Assembly (NCBI GenBank): GCA_964461115.1
Contig: CAYWSX010000015.1
Location: 1-44,336 of the forward strand
Length of the DNA stretch: 44,336 bases
Source of the DNA: RGIG2134 sp964461115
GTDB lineage: Bacteria; Cyanobacteriota; Vampirovibrionia; Gastranaerophilales; Gastranaerophilaceae
Direction of reading: 5' to 3'
Shown here: in pieces, positions 33,499 to 40,913 of the stretch
Layout: the number at the start of each line of letters is the position of its first letter
Position numbering within the stretch: the first letter of the stretch is position 1
The notes under the pieces: generated by a model
What the model saw: the letters and a program-made list of their open reading frames with translations, nothing else
Told to the model about the DNA's origin: nothing
Databases searched by the model: none
Made by a program: the position numbers and the translations under genes

Positions 33499-34731
33499 AT
33501 GAGTAGAGTTTTAGGGAATTTAAAAAACACAGCAATCTTCACGGCGATGACGATTTTATTTTCGTCCGCAAGCGCATTTGCAGCCGATATCAATCTCAGC
33601 GGAATAGAAATTTCGCAAGCAGAACAAGGTTACAACGTCACACTAAAAACTGACAAGAAAACCTCTTACAAAAAAATGATAAAAGGCAGCGAGCAGCTCG
33701 TTATAGAGATGAAAAACACAGCGGCGACAGAAGATTTTGCCACAGCATACAATGATGTTGCAACAATCAACAATGTTACCGTAACTCCGAGCGGAAGCGA
33801 CGATTTGAAAATTCAAATTCAAGGCACAGACGTGGATAAGAGCAATATTTCTCTGGATTACAAAAATTCTGCACTTCCTGTCGAGTCACAAAATTTCGAT
33901 CCGAACCAAATCAATTTGAGCCTTCCTGTGGACAATTACAAGCCTGTTTATGATAAAAACAGCGGTGAAGAAACAGAAGAAGCAAGCATGGGCGGATTTT
34001 GGGCAAAATTAAATCCTGCTTCAGTTGCAGAAAAGCTTAATTCCAACAGCGACACAAGCCTGATAGCAGAAGAAAATACAGATGAGTCAGCACCTTCAAA
34101 TAGCGGTTTCAAATGGCTTTCTTACCTCGGCTTGTTCGTTATCATCGGGACGGCAGCCGTTAACATCTTCAAAAAATCCAACTCTGAAGCGGCAATCGGA
34201 CTAACTCAAAGTTTTAAAGAAAGAGAACGCGAAATTGCTAAAAAATTGAACGCAGAAGTCAAAGAAACGCTTTCACTACGTTCAAAAATTGCTCAAAACA
34301 GCTCACCTCAAAATGCACCGTCAATTAATTACGGTTTACGCTCTTACCAAAATGCACAAAAAAATCCATATGAAATGAATTCAAATCCGATAAAAGTTCA
34401 AAGACCAAGCACATTATCAAATTCTTTACCTGAGCGAGGATACGGCTCTTCAAGCTTGAAAACTACATCTCAGACAAGAATTCCAAAATATACACAACCG
34501 ACACAATCAACACGAACACCGTCAACATTTTCAACACCTGTAAATCGCGTTCAACGAGACACCAGAGCAGCCTCTACCGTATCCGCACCAATAAGAAACA
34601 CAATGCCGCAACAAACAGGAAATGTAGACAGCATGAAATTCTTGGAATCAATGACAAAAATCTACGAAAAGAACGGCAGAACAGATTTGGCAGCAGGCTT
34701 GAAAAACAAAATCAACAAAGTAAACATTTAA
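33499..34731 (+). CDS. signal-peptide, AMIN-like, single-pass membrane protein
   Basis: The 410-residue protein has a signal peptide (1-28), then a beta-rich domain (about 30-125; INLSGIEISQAEQGYNVTLK and LVIEMKN) resembling AMIN domains found in PilQ secretins and amidases. One membrane helix at about 206-224 follows, then a long Ser/Thr/Pro/Gln-rich tail that should be cytoplasmic and a short helical C-terminus (SMKFLESMTKIYEKNG). The topology suggests a link from the periplasm to the cytoplasm, possibly for envelope or pilus machinery. GGGGGAG and AAGGGG lie upstream of the ATG. The AMIN call is by pattern only. Confidence 0.7.
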   Translation: MSRVLGNLKNTAIFTAMTILFSSASAFAADINLSGIEISQAEQGYNVTLKTDKKTSYKKMIKGSEQLVIEMKNTAATEDFATAYNDVATINNVTVTPSGSDDLKIQIQGTDVDKSNISLDYKNSALPVESQNFDPNQINLSLPVDNYKPVYDKNSGEETEEASMGGFWAKLNPASVAEKLNSNSDTSLIAEENTDESAPSNSGFKWLSYLGLFVIIGTAAVNIFKKSNSEAAIGLTQSFKEREREIAKKLNAEVKETLSLRSKIAQNSSPQNAPSINYGLRSYQNAQKNPYEMNSNPIKVQRPSTLSNSLPERGYGSSSLKTTSQTRIPKYTQPTQSTRTPSTFSTPVNRVQRDTRAASTVSAPIRNTMPQQTGNVDSMKFLESMTKIYEKNGRTDLAAGLKNKINKVNI

Positions 34732-34755
34732 AAAACGATACTCAACAAATTACGT

Positions 34756-34781
34756 AAGGCTAAAAATTAGCCTTTTTTTTT
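34756..34781 (+). terminator. intrinsic terminator after the AMIN-like gene
   Basis: AAGGCTAA and TTAGCCTT form a stem with a three-base loop, followed by nine T including the stem end. Confidence 0.85.
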
Positions 34782-34830
34782 GCAAAATTTTCGGCATACA
34801 AACTCAAAATTATGAAATAGTGCAAAATTG

Positions 34831-34839
34831 TGATATTAT
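34831..34839 (+). promoter_or_regulatory. extended -10 promoter candidate
   Basis: TGA followed by TATTAT is an extended -10 element about 37 bases before the coiled-coil gene's ATG. No strong -35 is seen, as is common for extended -10 promoters. Confidence 0.5.
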
Positions 34840-34875
34840 ACTTGTGAGTATCGGACAAAATCACTTGGGGTTTCT

Positions 34876-35403
34876 ATGTATACACAGACAAATATCGTTG
34901 AAAAATTAAACTTTTTTGACATTGAATGCGACATTACAGAAGTGGCAAAACTCATTCTTGAGCTGCACATAGAGCCTATTTATGAAGACGAAAATAACGA
35001 ACTTTATTATGACGAAGACGCATATGAGGCTTTGAAATCCAAGCTTCAAATCAAAAAATCCGAACTCGAAGCGAAAAATGCTGAAATAGTGGAAGAAGCA
35101 CCAAAAGAAGAAAAAGAAACCACTGCATTGGTTTCAGACACTTCCGCCAAGAGTATTCAGGTGATTGCGAAAACAATCGCGCAACAAATAACCGAAGATT
35201 TGGGCAAATACATTAAAAACACCGAAAAAATTGAAGAAGCTTTTAAAGCCGGTGCCTACAAAAGAGATAATGAAATTCTTTCTAAAAAATTGCAAAATAC
35301 GATAAGTGACAACAAAAAATTAATCGAAAAAATCCGCATGCTTGAATTTGAACACAGCAAATATCATCAAGTTTTCGGGAACATTTACGTAAAAGGAAGA
35401 TAA
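34876..35403 (+). CDS. coiled-coil protein of unknown function
   Basis: The 175-residue protein has a folded N-terminus (about 1-55) whose LYYDEDAYEALKSKL ending resembles a MerR-like winged-helix segment. After that comes a Glu/Lys-rich region and a probable coiled coil (about 130-165). A DNA-binding or scaffold role is possible but not shown. GGGG lies eight bases before the ATG. It is followed 28 bases later by the CCA-adding enzyme gene. Confidence 0.65.
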   Translation: MYTQTNIVEKLNFFDIECDITEVAKLILELHIEPIYEDENNELYYDEDAYEALKSKLQIKKSELEAKNAEIVEEAPKEEKETTALVSDTSAKSIQVIAKTIAQQITEDLGKYIKNTEKIEEAFKAGAYKRDNEILSKKLQNTISDNKKLIEKIRMLEFEHSKYHQVFGNIYVKGR

Positions 35404-35431
35404 TTTTTTAAAACAAGATTAGGATAAAATC

Positions 35432-36655
35432 GTGCAAGAATTTTTGACTGAAAAATTAAATAACGGTCTTTCAAAAGAATTTCTGAGCGTAATTAAGACA
35501 GTAAGCGAAAATGCCGAAAAACTCGGAGTCAAAGCCTATATCGTCGGGGGAATTGTACGGGATTTGCTCCTTTTAAAACCTGTTTTTGATCTTGATATCG
35601 TAATAGAAGGTAATGCGATTGAATTTGCAAAATTTATGGAAAAAAACCGAGCCTGCAAAATCTATCGCACCGCAGAAGATTTTGGCACAGCAAAAGTTGT
35701 TTTCGAAGAAAATACTGAAATTGATATAGCTTCAACAAGAACCGAAACCTATCCCCGGGCAGGGCATCTGCCTATGGTTTCCAAAATAGGCTGCTCACTG
35801 GAAGAAGATATTTCCCGCCGTGATTTCACGGTGAATGCGCTCGCGCTCTCACTAAATAAAGAAAATTTCGGCGAATTAATTGATTTTACAGGAGGATTAC
35901 TTGACTTAGAAAAAAAAGAACTGAAAATTCTTCATGAAAAAAGTTTTATTGATGATCCGACAAGAATCATACGCGGTCTACGTTTTCGACATAAATTGGG
36001 ATTCTCGTTAGAGAAAAAAACTGAAAATTTACAACAAAAATATCTGGAAAGTTTTAATGCCGATAATATTTGCTACGAACGTATAAAACAAGTTTTGAAA
36101 CTTGCTTTCAATCTGAATTTTGCTGATTTGTACAATGATTTTGTAAGCGAAAATATTTATAAATTGATTACAAAAACCAAACCTGAAAAAAATGGGACTT
36201 CAATCGCAAAAACTATTAACGCAAACTTAAACCATATAAACATGCAAAATATCTGGCTTATTTATCTTGCTTTGTCTGTCAGCACACAAGAATCAGAAAA
36301 ATTGAACCTTACAGCCAAAGAAAAGACGGTAATTGAGGAAACAGAGATACTGAGACAAAATCATCAGAAATTAATTACCGATTTTGAGGTGCATTCTTAT
36401 TTCAAGAACCGAATACCCGAAAGCGTTATCGCATACATCGCAAAAACTTCAAACATAAAAGCCCGGCATTATTTAAACGAATTAAAAAATATAAAACTTT
36501 TAATCTCAGGCGAAGACCTTATTAACTTGGGTTTTTCACAGGGGAAAAATCTTGGCGAAACTTTAAATAAAATCCTTGAAGCAAAAATTAACGGAAACAT
36601 AAAAACCAAAGATGAAGAAATCGCATTGGCAAAAAATATCCTGTGTGGTTTTTAG
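35432..36655 (+). CDS. cca: CCA tRNA nucleotidyltransferase (class II)
   Basis: This enzyme adds or repairs the CCA 3' end of tRNAs. The 407 residues have the class II order: VGGIVRDLLL, the metal-binding FDLDIVIEG (DxD), DIASTRTETY, EEDISRRDFTVNALA, and DPTRIIRGLRFRHKLGF. A poly(A) polymerase cannot be excluded, since the families overlap. The start is a GTG at 35432 with AGGA eight bases before it. The C-terminal half is diverged, as usual. Confidence 0.9.
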   Translation: MQEFLTEKLNNGLSKEFLSVIKTVSENAEKLGVKAYIVGGIVRDLLLLKPVFDLDIVIEGNAIEFAKFMEKNRACKIYRTAEDFGTAKVVFEENTEIDIASTRTETYPRAGHLPMVSKIGCSLEEDISRRDFTVNALALSLNKENFGELIDFTGGLLDLEKKELKILHEKSFIDDPTRIIRGLRFRHKLGFSLEKKTENLQQKYLESFNADNICYERIKQVLKLAFNLNFADLYNDFVSENIYKLITKTKPEKNGTSIAKTINANLNHINMQNIWLIYLALSVSTQESEKLNLTAKEKTVIEETEILRQNHQKLITDFEVHSYFKNRIPESVIAYIAKTSNIKARHYLNELKNIKLLISGEDLINLGFSQGKNLGETLNKILEAKINGNIKTKDEEIALAKNILCGF

Positions 36656-36661
36656 ACAAGT

Positions 36662-38131
36662 ATGCAATTACAAGCTATATCATACACTCCGTGTTATTCC
36701 CCTAAAAAACCCGCAAAATCCGGTGACTACGGGCATAATTTGCCGTTAAAAAACAATCCTAAAGCAATTTTAAATTACTTAAATTATTGCGGAAATATTA
36801 ATCGGGCACTAATTTCATTCGGAGAATACAAAGGTGACTCCCAACCCGCAAACAGGCTTTTTTGGATTTTAACAGGCAGAAATAAAATATACAAAGATGA
36901 TTTCACAAACGAACATTTATTTAATCGGGGAAATACAGGTTTTAAAAAATGGGTTGATATTCAACCGCACAAAGCTCTTTTAAGAACACCGGAACAGGCA
37001 ATCCAGTCGATTTTAACACTTACTAACAACACAAAAATACCTGAATATATTCCAACGCCAAATTATGGCGACAAGTGGGGCAGGCATGCCAATTATATAG
37101 AAATTAATCCTCGATTGATTGCAAAACACAACGGCAATAAGATTTCCGAAGGACTTTTAAATGCTACAAAACTCCTCCCGCTCTTACCGCCATCAGGTAA
37201 TCGATATGCAAACTGTATTGTTTTATCTCAACTTTTCCCTTGTTTTTACAATGATTCCGAGGGTGCGGAAGGCTTTGGAAGTCTTTACACTGTAAACCTG
37301 CATTCAGGTATAAGCAAAAACCTAACGTCTAGAGGCTTGAGCCGAAACGGACAACATATTAGTGACGACGAACAGGTAAAAGCCTTCAATGATTTAGCGC
37401 ATTTGATGGGATTTAAAACAGGAATCAGAATGCCTCTTTCCGAAGGCCAAATGACAGTTAAAGGACGTCCATTCAATTGGTATTCTGAAAAAGAAGCATA
37501 TATAGACGCATGCTGTCATGCTGTTGATTTGGGCTTTGATTCAATTTTCTTTGACAGCGCAAAGCATATAGGCGGCTGGGATATGGCTAATTATTGCGGA
37601 TCCGGAGGACTCCCCGACTATAGCACAATGCAGGAAATAACTTCAAAAATCAGAGAAAAAACAGGGCGAAACGATCTTTCGTTCGTTGGTGAAAAATGCA
37701 ACAATGATGATCGGTATCGAAACATGGGGTTAAGCGCAGGCACAGACTGGGGCAATCCCGACAATAAAGAAGAGATAACGAGAAATTCCCGCGATTATCA
37801 AAATGAGGATTACGCACCCGGACCGGATGTTTCAAATGATAATGATGACGGAAGAATGCATAATATTCGGCGCTCTGCAAGACTGGAAAATTCCCTGTTT
37901 GGTCTTTACAAAAATGATATGAACAATAAACTGCCTGTTTTTATGCAAATGGCAGACATTTTCACACTTCGCAACACTCTAAACACACATAAAGAAATGA
38001 TGGAATCAATTTCCTACAGCGCTTATGGTGATGCAGAAAGCCACTATCACAACATTTTTGACACATACCCGGGAGCCGACGCCCACAGAAGGTATGTTTA
38101 TGAAAAATTTGCCGACGCAATGTACCTGTAA
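36662..38131 (+). CDS. amylase-like TIM-barrel protein (putative divergent glycoside hydrolase)
   Basis: I cannot assign this 489-residue protein to a named family. Residues 235-365 read like the core of a GH13-type barrel: a helix and strand FNDLAHLMGFKTGIRMPLS (243-260), a region II-like GFDSIFFDSAKHI (291-303, candidate nucleophile D298), a region III-like LSFVGEKCN (339-347, candidate acid/base E344) and a later TDW (361-363). The region I Asn-His pair is not visible. There is no signal peptide; the N-terminus (MQLQAISYTP) is Ser/Pro/Lys-rich with ISFGEYKG near 51-58. It follows cca by six bases with a weak ribosome site. Confidence 0.6.
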   Translation: MQLQAISYTPCYSPKKPAKSGDYGHNLPLKNNPKAILNYLNYCGNINRALISFGEYKGDSQPANRLFWILTGRNKIYKDDFTNEHLFNRGNTGFKKWVDIQPHKALLRTPEQAIQSILTLTNNTKIPEYIPTPNYGDKWGRHANYIEINPRLIAKHNGNKISEGLLNATKLLPLLPPSGNRYANCIVLSQLFPCFYNDSEGAEGFGSLYTVNLHSGISKNLTSRGLSRNGQHISDDEQVKAFNDLAHLMGFKTGIRMPLSEGQMTVKGRPFNWYSEKEAYIDACCHAVDLGFDSIFFDSAKHIGGWDMANYCGSGGLPDYSTMQEITSKIREKTGRNDLSFVGEKCNNDDRYRNMGLSAGTDWGNPDNKEEITRNSRDYQNEDYAPGPDVSNDNDDGRMHNIRRSARLENSLFGLYKNDMNNKLPVFMQMADIFTLRNTLNTHKEMMESISYSAYGDAESHYHNIFDTYPGADAHRRYVYEKFADAMYL

Positions 38132-38150
38132 ATATAGTATTTACAGGCTA

Positions 38151-38179
38151 TTTACATGTAATTGAAAAAACAGTATGAT
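38151..38179 (+). promoter_or_regulatory. promoter of the 99-residue protein gene
   Basis: TTTACA (five of six) is followed after 17 bases by TATGAT (five of six). The start near 38187 would leave a leader of about 105 bases with a small hairpin (CTCAAG/CTTGAG). Confidence 0.65.
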
Positions 38180-38292
38180 AAAATAGTAAATATTTGTAAA
38201 CAACTCAAGAAAAAGAAGAAATTTTTCACCTTGAGGTTCATTTAAAATAGTGAAATAGTTAAAGTGTGTTACTCAATTAAAGGGATGAAAAC

Positions 38293-38592
38293 ATGTTCAA
38301 TTTGAAAGATTTAAAGATTGTCAAATCGCTAAAAGCGGTAAGGCCGCGACTTAAGTGGCTGATGTTCTCACAAATGCAAGATTACAAAATCAATTCAAAC
38401 TATCTTGATATGATTTGCAATGACAAAGAGAAGGAAGCATGCGCAGACGGCGAAACGCTCGAAGCCATGGTTAGAGAAACATTAATTAAGGAATTTAGCC
38501 CATCAATTCAAAACTCTGCTTCGTATGAGTTATTGGTGGATGCAGTTTTACACAACCTTAAAAAGAAACAACTTAAAGCCCTAGACGAATAA
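38293..38592 (+). CDS. small uncharacterised helical protein
   Basis: The 99-residue protein is not recognised. It has a basic N-terminus (MFNLKDLKIVKSLKAVRPRLKW), two cysteines (about 42 and 50) and two probable helices in the C-terminal half. There is no signal peptide or membrane segment. AAAGGGATG precedes the ATG. It has its own promoter and a terminator some 70 bases downstream, so it is a single-gene unit. Confidence 0.7.
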   Translation: MFNLKDLKIVKSLKAVRPRLKWLMFSQMQDYKINSNYLDMICNDKEKEACADGETLEAMVRETLIKEFSPSIQNSASYELLVDAVLHNLKKKQLKALDE

Positions 38593-38655
38593 CCACCCCC
38601 TCAGGCTAATCCCCGAGAATGGAATAATCTTTCAAATTGATTTTAAATTAACTAT

Positions 38656-38694
38656 AAAAACGGCACTTATCGGCAATGTAAGTGCCGTTTTTTT
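38656..38694 (+). terminator. intrinsic terminator
   Basis: AAACGGCACTTA pairs fully with TAAGTGCCGTTT around a nine-base loop, followed by a T-run. It separates the small-protein gene from hsp20. Confidence 0.9.
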
Positions 38695-38770
38695 GCCTTA
38701 GCATATATTTGTGCGCAGCCCGCACAGAATAGAAACGGAAGTAAACGCGAGAATATTGAAAGGAGCTATT

Positions 38771-39226
38771 ATGAAATATTTGATTAAAAAAACACCGGAC
38801 GGCTTTATAAAAAATGTTAATGATGAAATCAGCACTATATTGAACCGCAGTTTTGACAGTCTTTTCCCTGAATTCGTTTTTTCGGGCGAAATGAACAAAT
38901 ATGCTATGCCTGTCGAAATTGAAGAAAAAGATAATCAATACGAAATCAAAGCTGAACTTCCCGGTATAAAAAAAGAAGACCTGGAAATTGACATAGATAA
39001 AAACCATGTAACAATGGCGGCTAAAAAAGAAGAAGAACATCAGCAAGATACAAAATCTTACAGAAAATCTGAATTTAAATACGGTGAGTTTTCAAGAACA
39101 GTATATTTCCCACAGGAAATTAATGTTGAAGAAACCAAAGCAAAACTTGAACACGGTATATTGAGAATCGAAGCCCCAAAACTCATGCCCGATAAACAAC
39201 TGAGTAAAAAACTTGAAATTGAATAA
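38771..39226 (+). CDS. Hsp20-family small heat-shock protein
   Basis: This ATP-independent chaperone holds unfolding proteins. The 151-residue product has an alpha-crystallin domain from about residue 48 (AMPVEIEEKDNQYEIKAELPG) to GILRIEAPK. The short C-terminal extension after it carries no clear I-x-I motif. AAAGGAG five bases before the ATG at 38771 fixes the start; an in-frame GTG at 38711 lacks one. No CIRCE-type or HAIR-type inverted repeat is visible upstream. Confidence 0.92.
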   Translation: MKYLIKKTPDGFIKNVNDEISTILNRSFDSLFPEFVFSGEMNKYAMPVEIEEKDNQYEIKAELPGIKKEDLEIDIDKNHVTMAAKKEEEHQQDTKSYRKSEFKYGEFSRTVYFPQEINVEETKAKLEHGILRIEAPKLMPDKQLSKKLEIE

Positions 39227-39238
39227 AAATACTTTTAT

Positions 39239-39264
39239 GCGGCGTAAAACTATATTTGCGCCGC
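39239..39264 (+). repeat. GC-rich hairpin between hsp20 and the ACT-like gene
   Basis: GCGGCG and CGCCGC form a six-pair stem with a 14-base loop, but no T-run follows. It may be an RNA-stabilising hairpin or an inefficient terminator. Confidence 0.5.
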
Positions 39265-39295
39265 CCTATATTAACAAATCACCTTCGGAGGAAAA

Positions 39296-39547
39296 ATGAA
39301 AACAATTATAGGTATAAGGCTAAGCAACAGGATGATTGCCTCACAGGATTTACAAGAAATTTTGTCAAAATACGGCTGTATAATAAGAACCAGAATAGGT
39401 CTTCATGACGTTGACTGCGGAAAGTGTTCACCAAACGGCATTATCCTTCTTGAAGTTATAAATGACGAGCTTGTTCCGAAACTGCAGAAGGACCTTTGCC
39501 ACATAGAAGGCATAGAAATTCAACAGATGGTTTTTGATAGAGATTAA
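39296..39547 (+). CDS. ACT-like small regulatory protein (TM1266-like)
   Basis: The 83 residues look like a lone ACT-type beta-alpha-beta domain: IIGIRLSNR, then YGCIIRTRIGLHDVD, then GIILLEVINDE and a final IEGIEIQQMVF. The pattern resembles the small proteins annotated as iron-only hydrogenase system regulators (TM1266 family), although no hydrogenase gene is nearby. Cys residues in CGKCSPNG are notable. GGAGG eight bases upstream is a strong ribosome site. Confidence 0.65.
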   Translation: MKTIIGIRLSNRMIASQDLQEILSKYGCIIRTRIGLHDVDCGKCSPNGIILLEVINDELVPKLQKDLCHIEGIEIQQMVFDRD

Positions 39548-39574
39548 AACTCGGCAAAAAGGCTGTATTTCGGC

Positions 39575-39580
39575 TATAAT
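39575..39580 (+). promoter_or_regulatory. -10 element of a possibly leaderless gene
   Basis: A perfect TATAAT is separated from the following ATG at 39587 by only six T, with no Shine-Dalgarno site between. Normal start-site spacing would place the transcript 5' end at or near the A of the ATG. Confidence 0.5.
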
Positions 39581-39586
39581 TTTTTT

Positions 39587-39997
39587 ATGACAATAAAAAT
39601 TCTTGTAGTTGATGATATGCCGGAATGGCGAAACTTTCATTTAAGTGCGCTTAATGCCGTATTGAAAGATAATAATCAAAAGTTCGAAATCACAACTAAA
39701 AACTCTGCTTTTGAAGCTTTTGAAGACGTTAAATTAAAATTAAAAGAACCCTACGATTTAATACTAAGCGACTTACAAATGGAACAGGACTACGAACCCG
39801 AACACGCAGGTGAATGGCTGATTCGCAACATAAAAGGCTTCAGCGAATACAAAAAACGCCCTGTGATTCTCATTTCAGCCTCCTACGACATAAAATTTAT
39901 CGCAAGCAAAATCAATGCGGATTATTTGCCAAAAAGTTCAGCGGTAAATAATCCCTTATCCTATGCTTACAAAATTAAACAAGCATTGGGTTTATAA
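39587..39997 (+). CDS. single-domain response regulator receiver
   Basis: The 136-residue protein is a CheY-like receiver: acidic pair D9/D10, phosphoacceptor D62 in LILSDLQM, S97 in ILISAS and K116 in YLPKSS. A short insertion (about 66-76, DYEPEHAG) follows the phosphorylation loop. No output domain and no adjacent histidine kinase are present, so it should act by protein contact or as a phosphate sink. It may be translated from a leaderless message. Confidence 0.85.
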   Translation: MTIKILVVDDMPEWRNFHLSALNAVLKDNNQKFEITTKNSAFEAFEDVKLKLKEPYDLILSDLQMEQDYEPEHAGEWLIRNIKGFSEYKKRPVILISASYDIKFIASKINADYLPKSSAVNNPLSYAYKIKQALGL

Positions 39998-40021
39998 GCC
40001 TAAATAAAATTATATGTAGCA

Positions 40022-40143
40022 GTCATGCTGAACTTGTTTCAGCATCTATCCAATTTGACCATTTACATTAATTCAGGCAGTTATAAATTAATTTATAGCT
40101 TACTTTGGATATTTATAAGATGCTGAAACAAGTTCAGCATGAC
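40022..40143. repeat. 122-base element with perfect 26-base terminal inverted repeats
   Basis: The arms at 40022-40047 and 40118-40143 are exact inverse complements over 26 bases, each reading GTCATGCTGAACTTGTTTCA inward. A gapped ATCCAA/TTGGAT match extends the pairing inside. The 70-base interior is AT-rich and has no reading frame. No target-site duplication is seen at the edges. It could be a non-autonomous mobile element, a REP-like unit or a structured transcript end. Confidence 0.8.
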
Positions 40144-40191
40144 AGTTTTACGGTTTTATTTACAAAATCAAAGAATCATTAAAATATAATT

Positions 40192-40317
40192 TTAGTCAAA
40201 ATCAACCAAATCTGAACAACGCACTTCAAGAACATCCGCAACAATAAAGAGCTTTTTCAAACTGATACGTTTATGCCCTCTCTCATATTTGAAAATTTTG
40301 AAGACTAAATATTCAGT
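40192..40317 (-). pseudogene. 3' remnant of an Xre-family helix-turn-helix regulator gene
   Basis: Minus-strand frame ending with TAA at 40192-40194 reads EYLVFKIFKYERGHKRISL, then KKLFIVADVLEVRCSDLVDFD. This matches the second half of a Cro/C1-type helix-turn-helix domain (ERG, then IS.KKL..IADVL...DL). There is no start codon or first half; upstream the frame runs into the end of the 202-residue membrane-protein gene. It therefore looks like a truncated gene beside the inverted-repeat element. Confidence 0.65.
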
Positions 40318-40913
40318 TTTTTCTTTTCTTCTTGTTTATCTGAAATGTAGTTTGCAACAGGGGTTGCAATTACAGGTGTGACAAATCTATACAAGAGTTG
40401 GAATATCATCAGACTGCGCGCTACCTTAAAACCTGTCAAAATTGCCTCGTTTTTCGGATAGTTTTTCGAAATAGCTTTTTCGACTTTGAACAAGCGCTTA
40501 TCTATTCCTTTGTTAATGGTGTAACCGCCTACTGTTGCAAGCATTGTGCCGATAAACATGTTAAGCATGAGCGGTTTTTTCTGATCCTCTTCAATTTTTT
40601 GAGATTTTGCAACATTATACATGTAAAATCCGTTCTGAATGTTCGAAACAACAGCGGCCAAGTGGTTTGTGTAATTTATATCTTTATTGACACACCACTC
40701 GGTAAACCTCTTGGTTTTATCCTTTTGTGCCAACTTTCCTATGCAGCCTGCAAGCGTTTCTATTGAATAATCGTAGCTTTTTTTCAAGAATTTAGGCATA
40801 AGAGAGCTTTTATGTTCAGCCGTTTTGGCAATCGACGGAACATTTTGGCAAACATGACCTATTTGCTTTGGCAAAGAATTTGTAATTGCAGAATTTATAG
40901 CAGAAATTTTCAT
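40305..40913 (-). CDS. uncharacterised membrane protein, downstream gene of a coupled pair
   Basis: This 202-residue protein is not recognised. The N-terminus (MKISAINSAITNS) resembles other lineage-style proteins in the window. Predicted membrane segments lie at about 116-135 (MLNMFIGTMLATVGGYTI) and 160-190 (two helices close together), and the tail is Lys/Glu-rich. Its ATG directly follows the stop of the 277-residue gene, so they are co-translated. The final codons overlap the helix-turn-helix remnant in another frame, hinting that the C-terminus may have been altered by a rearrangement. Confidence 0.65.
   Translation of the reverse strand: MKISAINSAITNSLPKQIGHVCQNVPSIAKTAEHKSSLMPKFLKKSYDYSIETLAGCIGKLAQKDKTKRFTEWCVNKDINYTNHLAAVVSNIQNGFYMYNVAKSQKIEEDQKKPLMLNMFIGTMLATVGGYTINKGIDKRLFKVEKAISKNYPKNEAILTGFKVARSLMIFQLLYRFVTPVIATPVANYISDKQEEKKKLNI

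Noticed and set aside
40022..40143. Inverted-repeat element as a CRISPR unit or an insertion sequence
   Set aside because: Only one pair of inverted arms, no array of direct repeats, no transposase frame and no target-site duplication.
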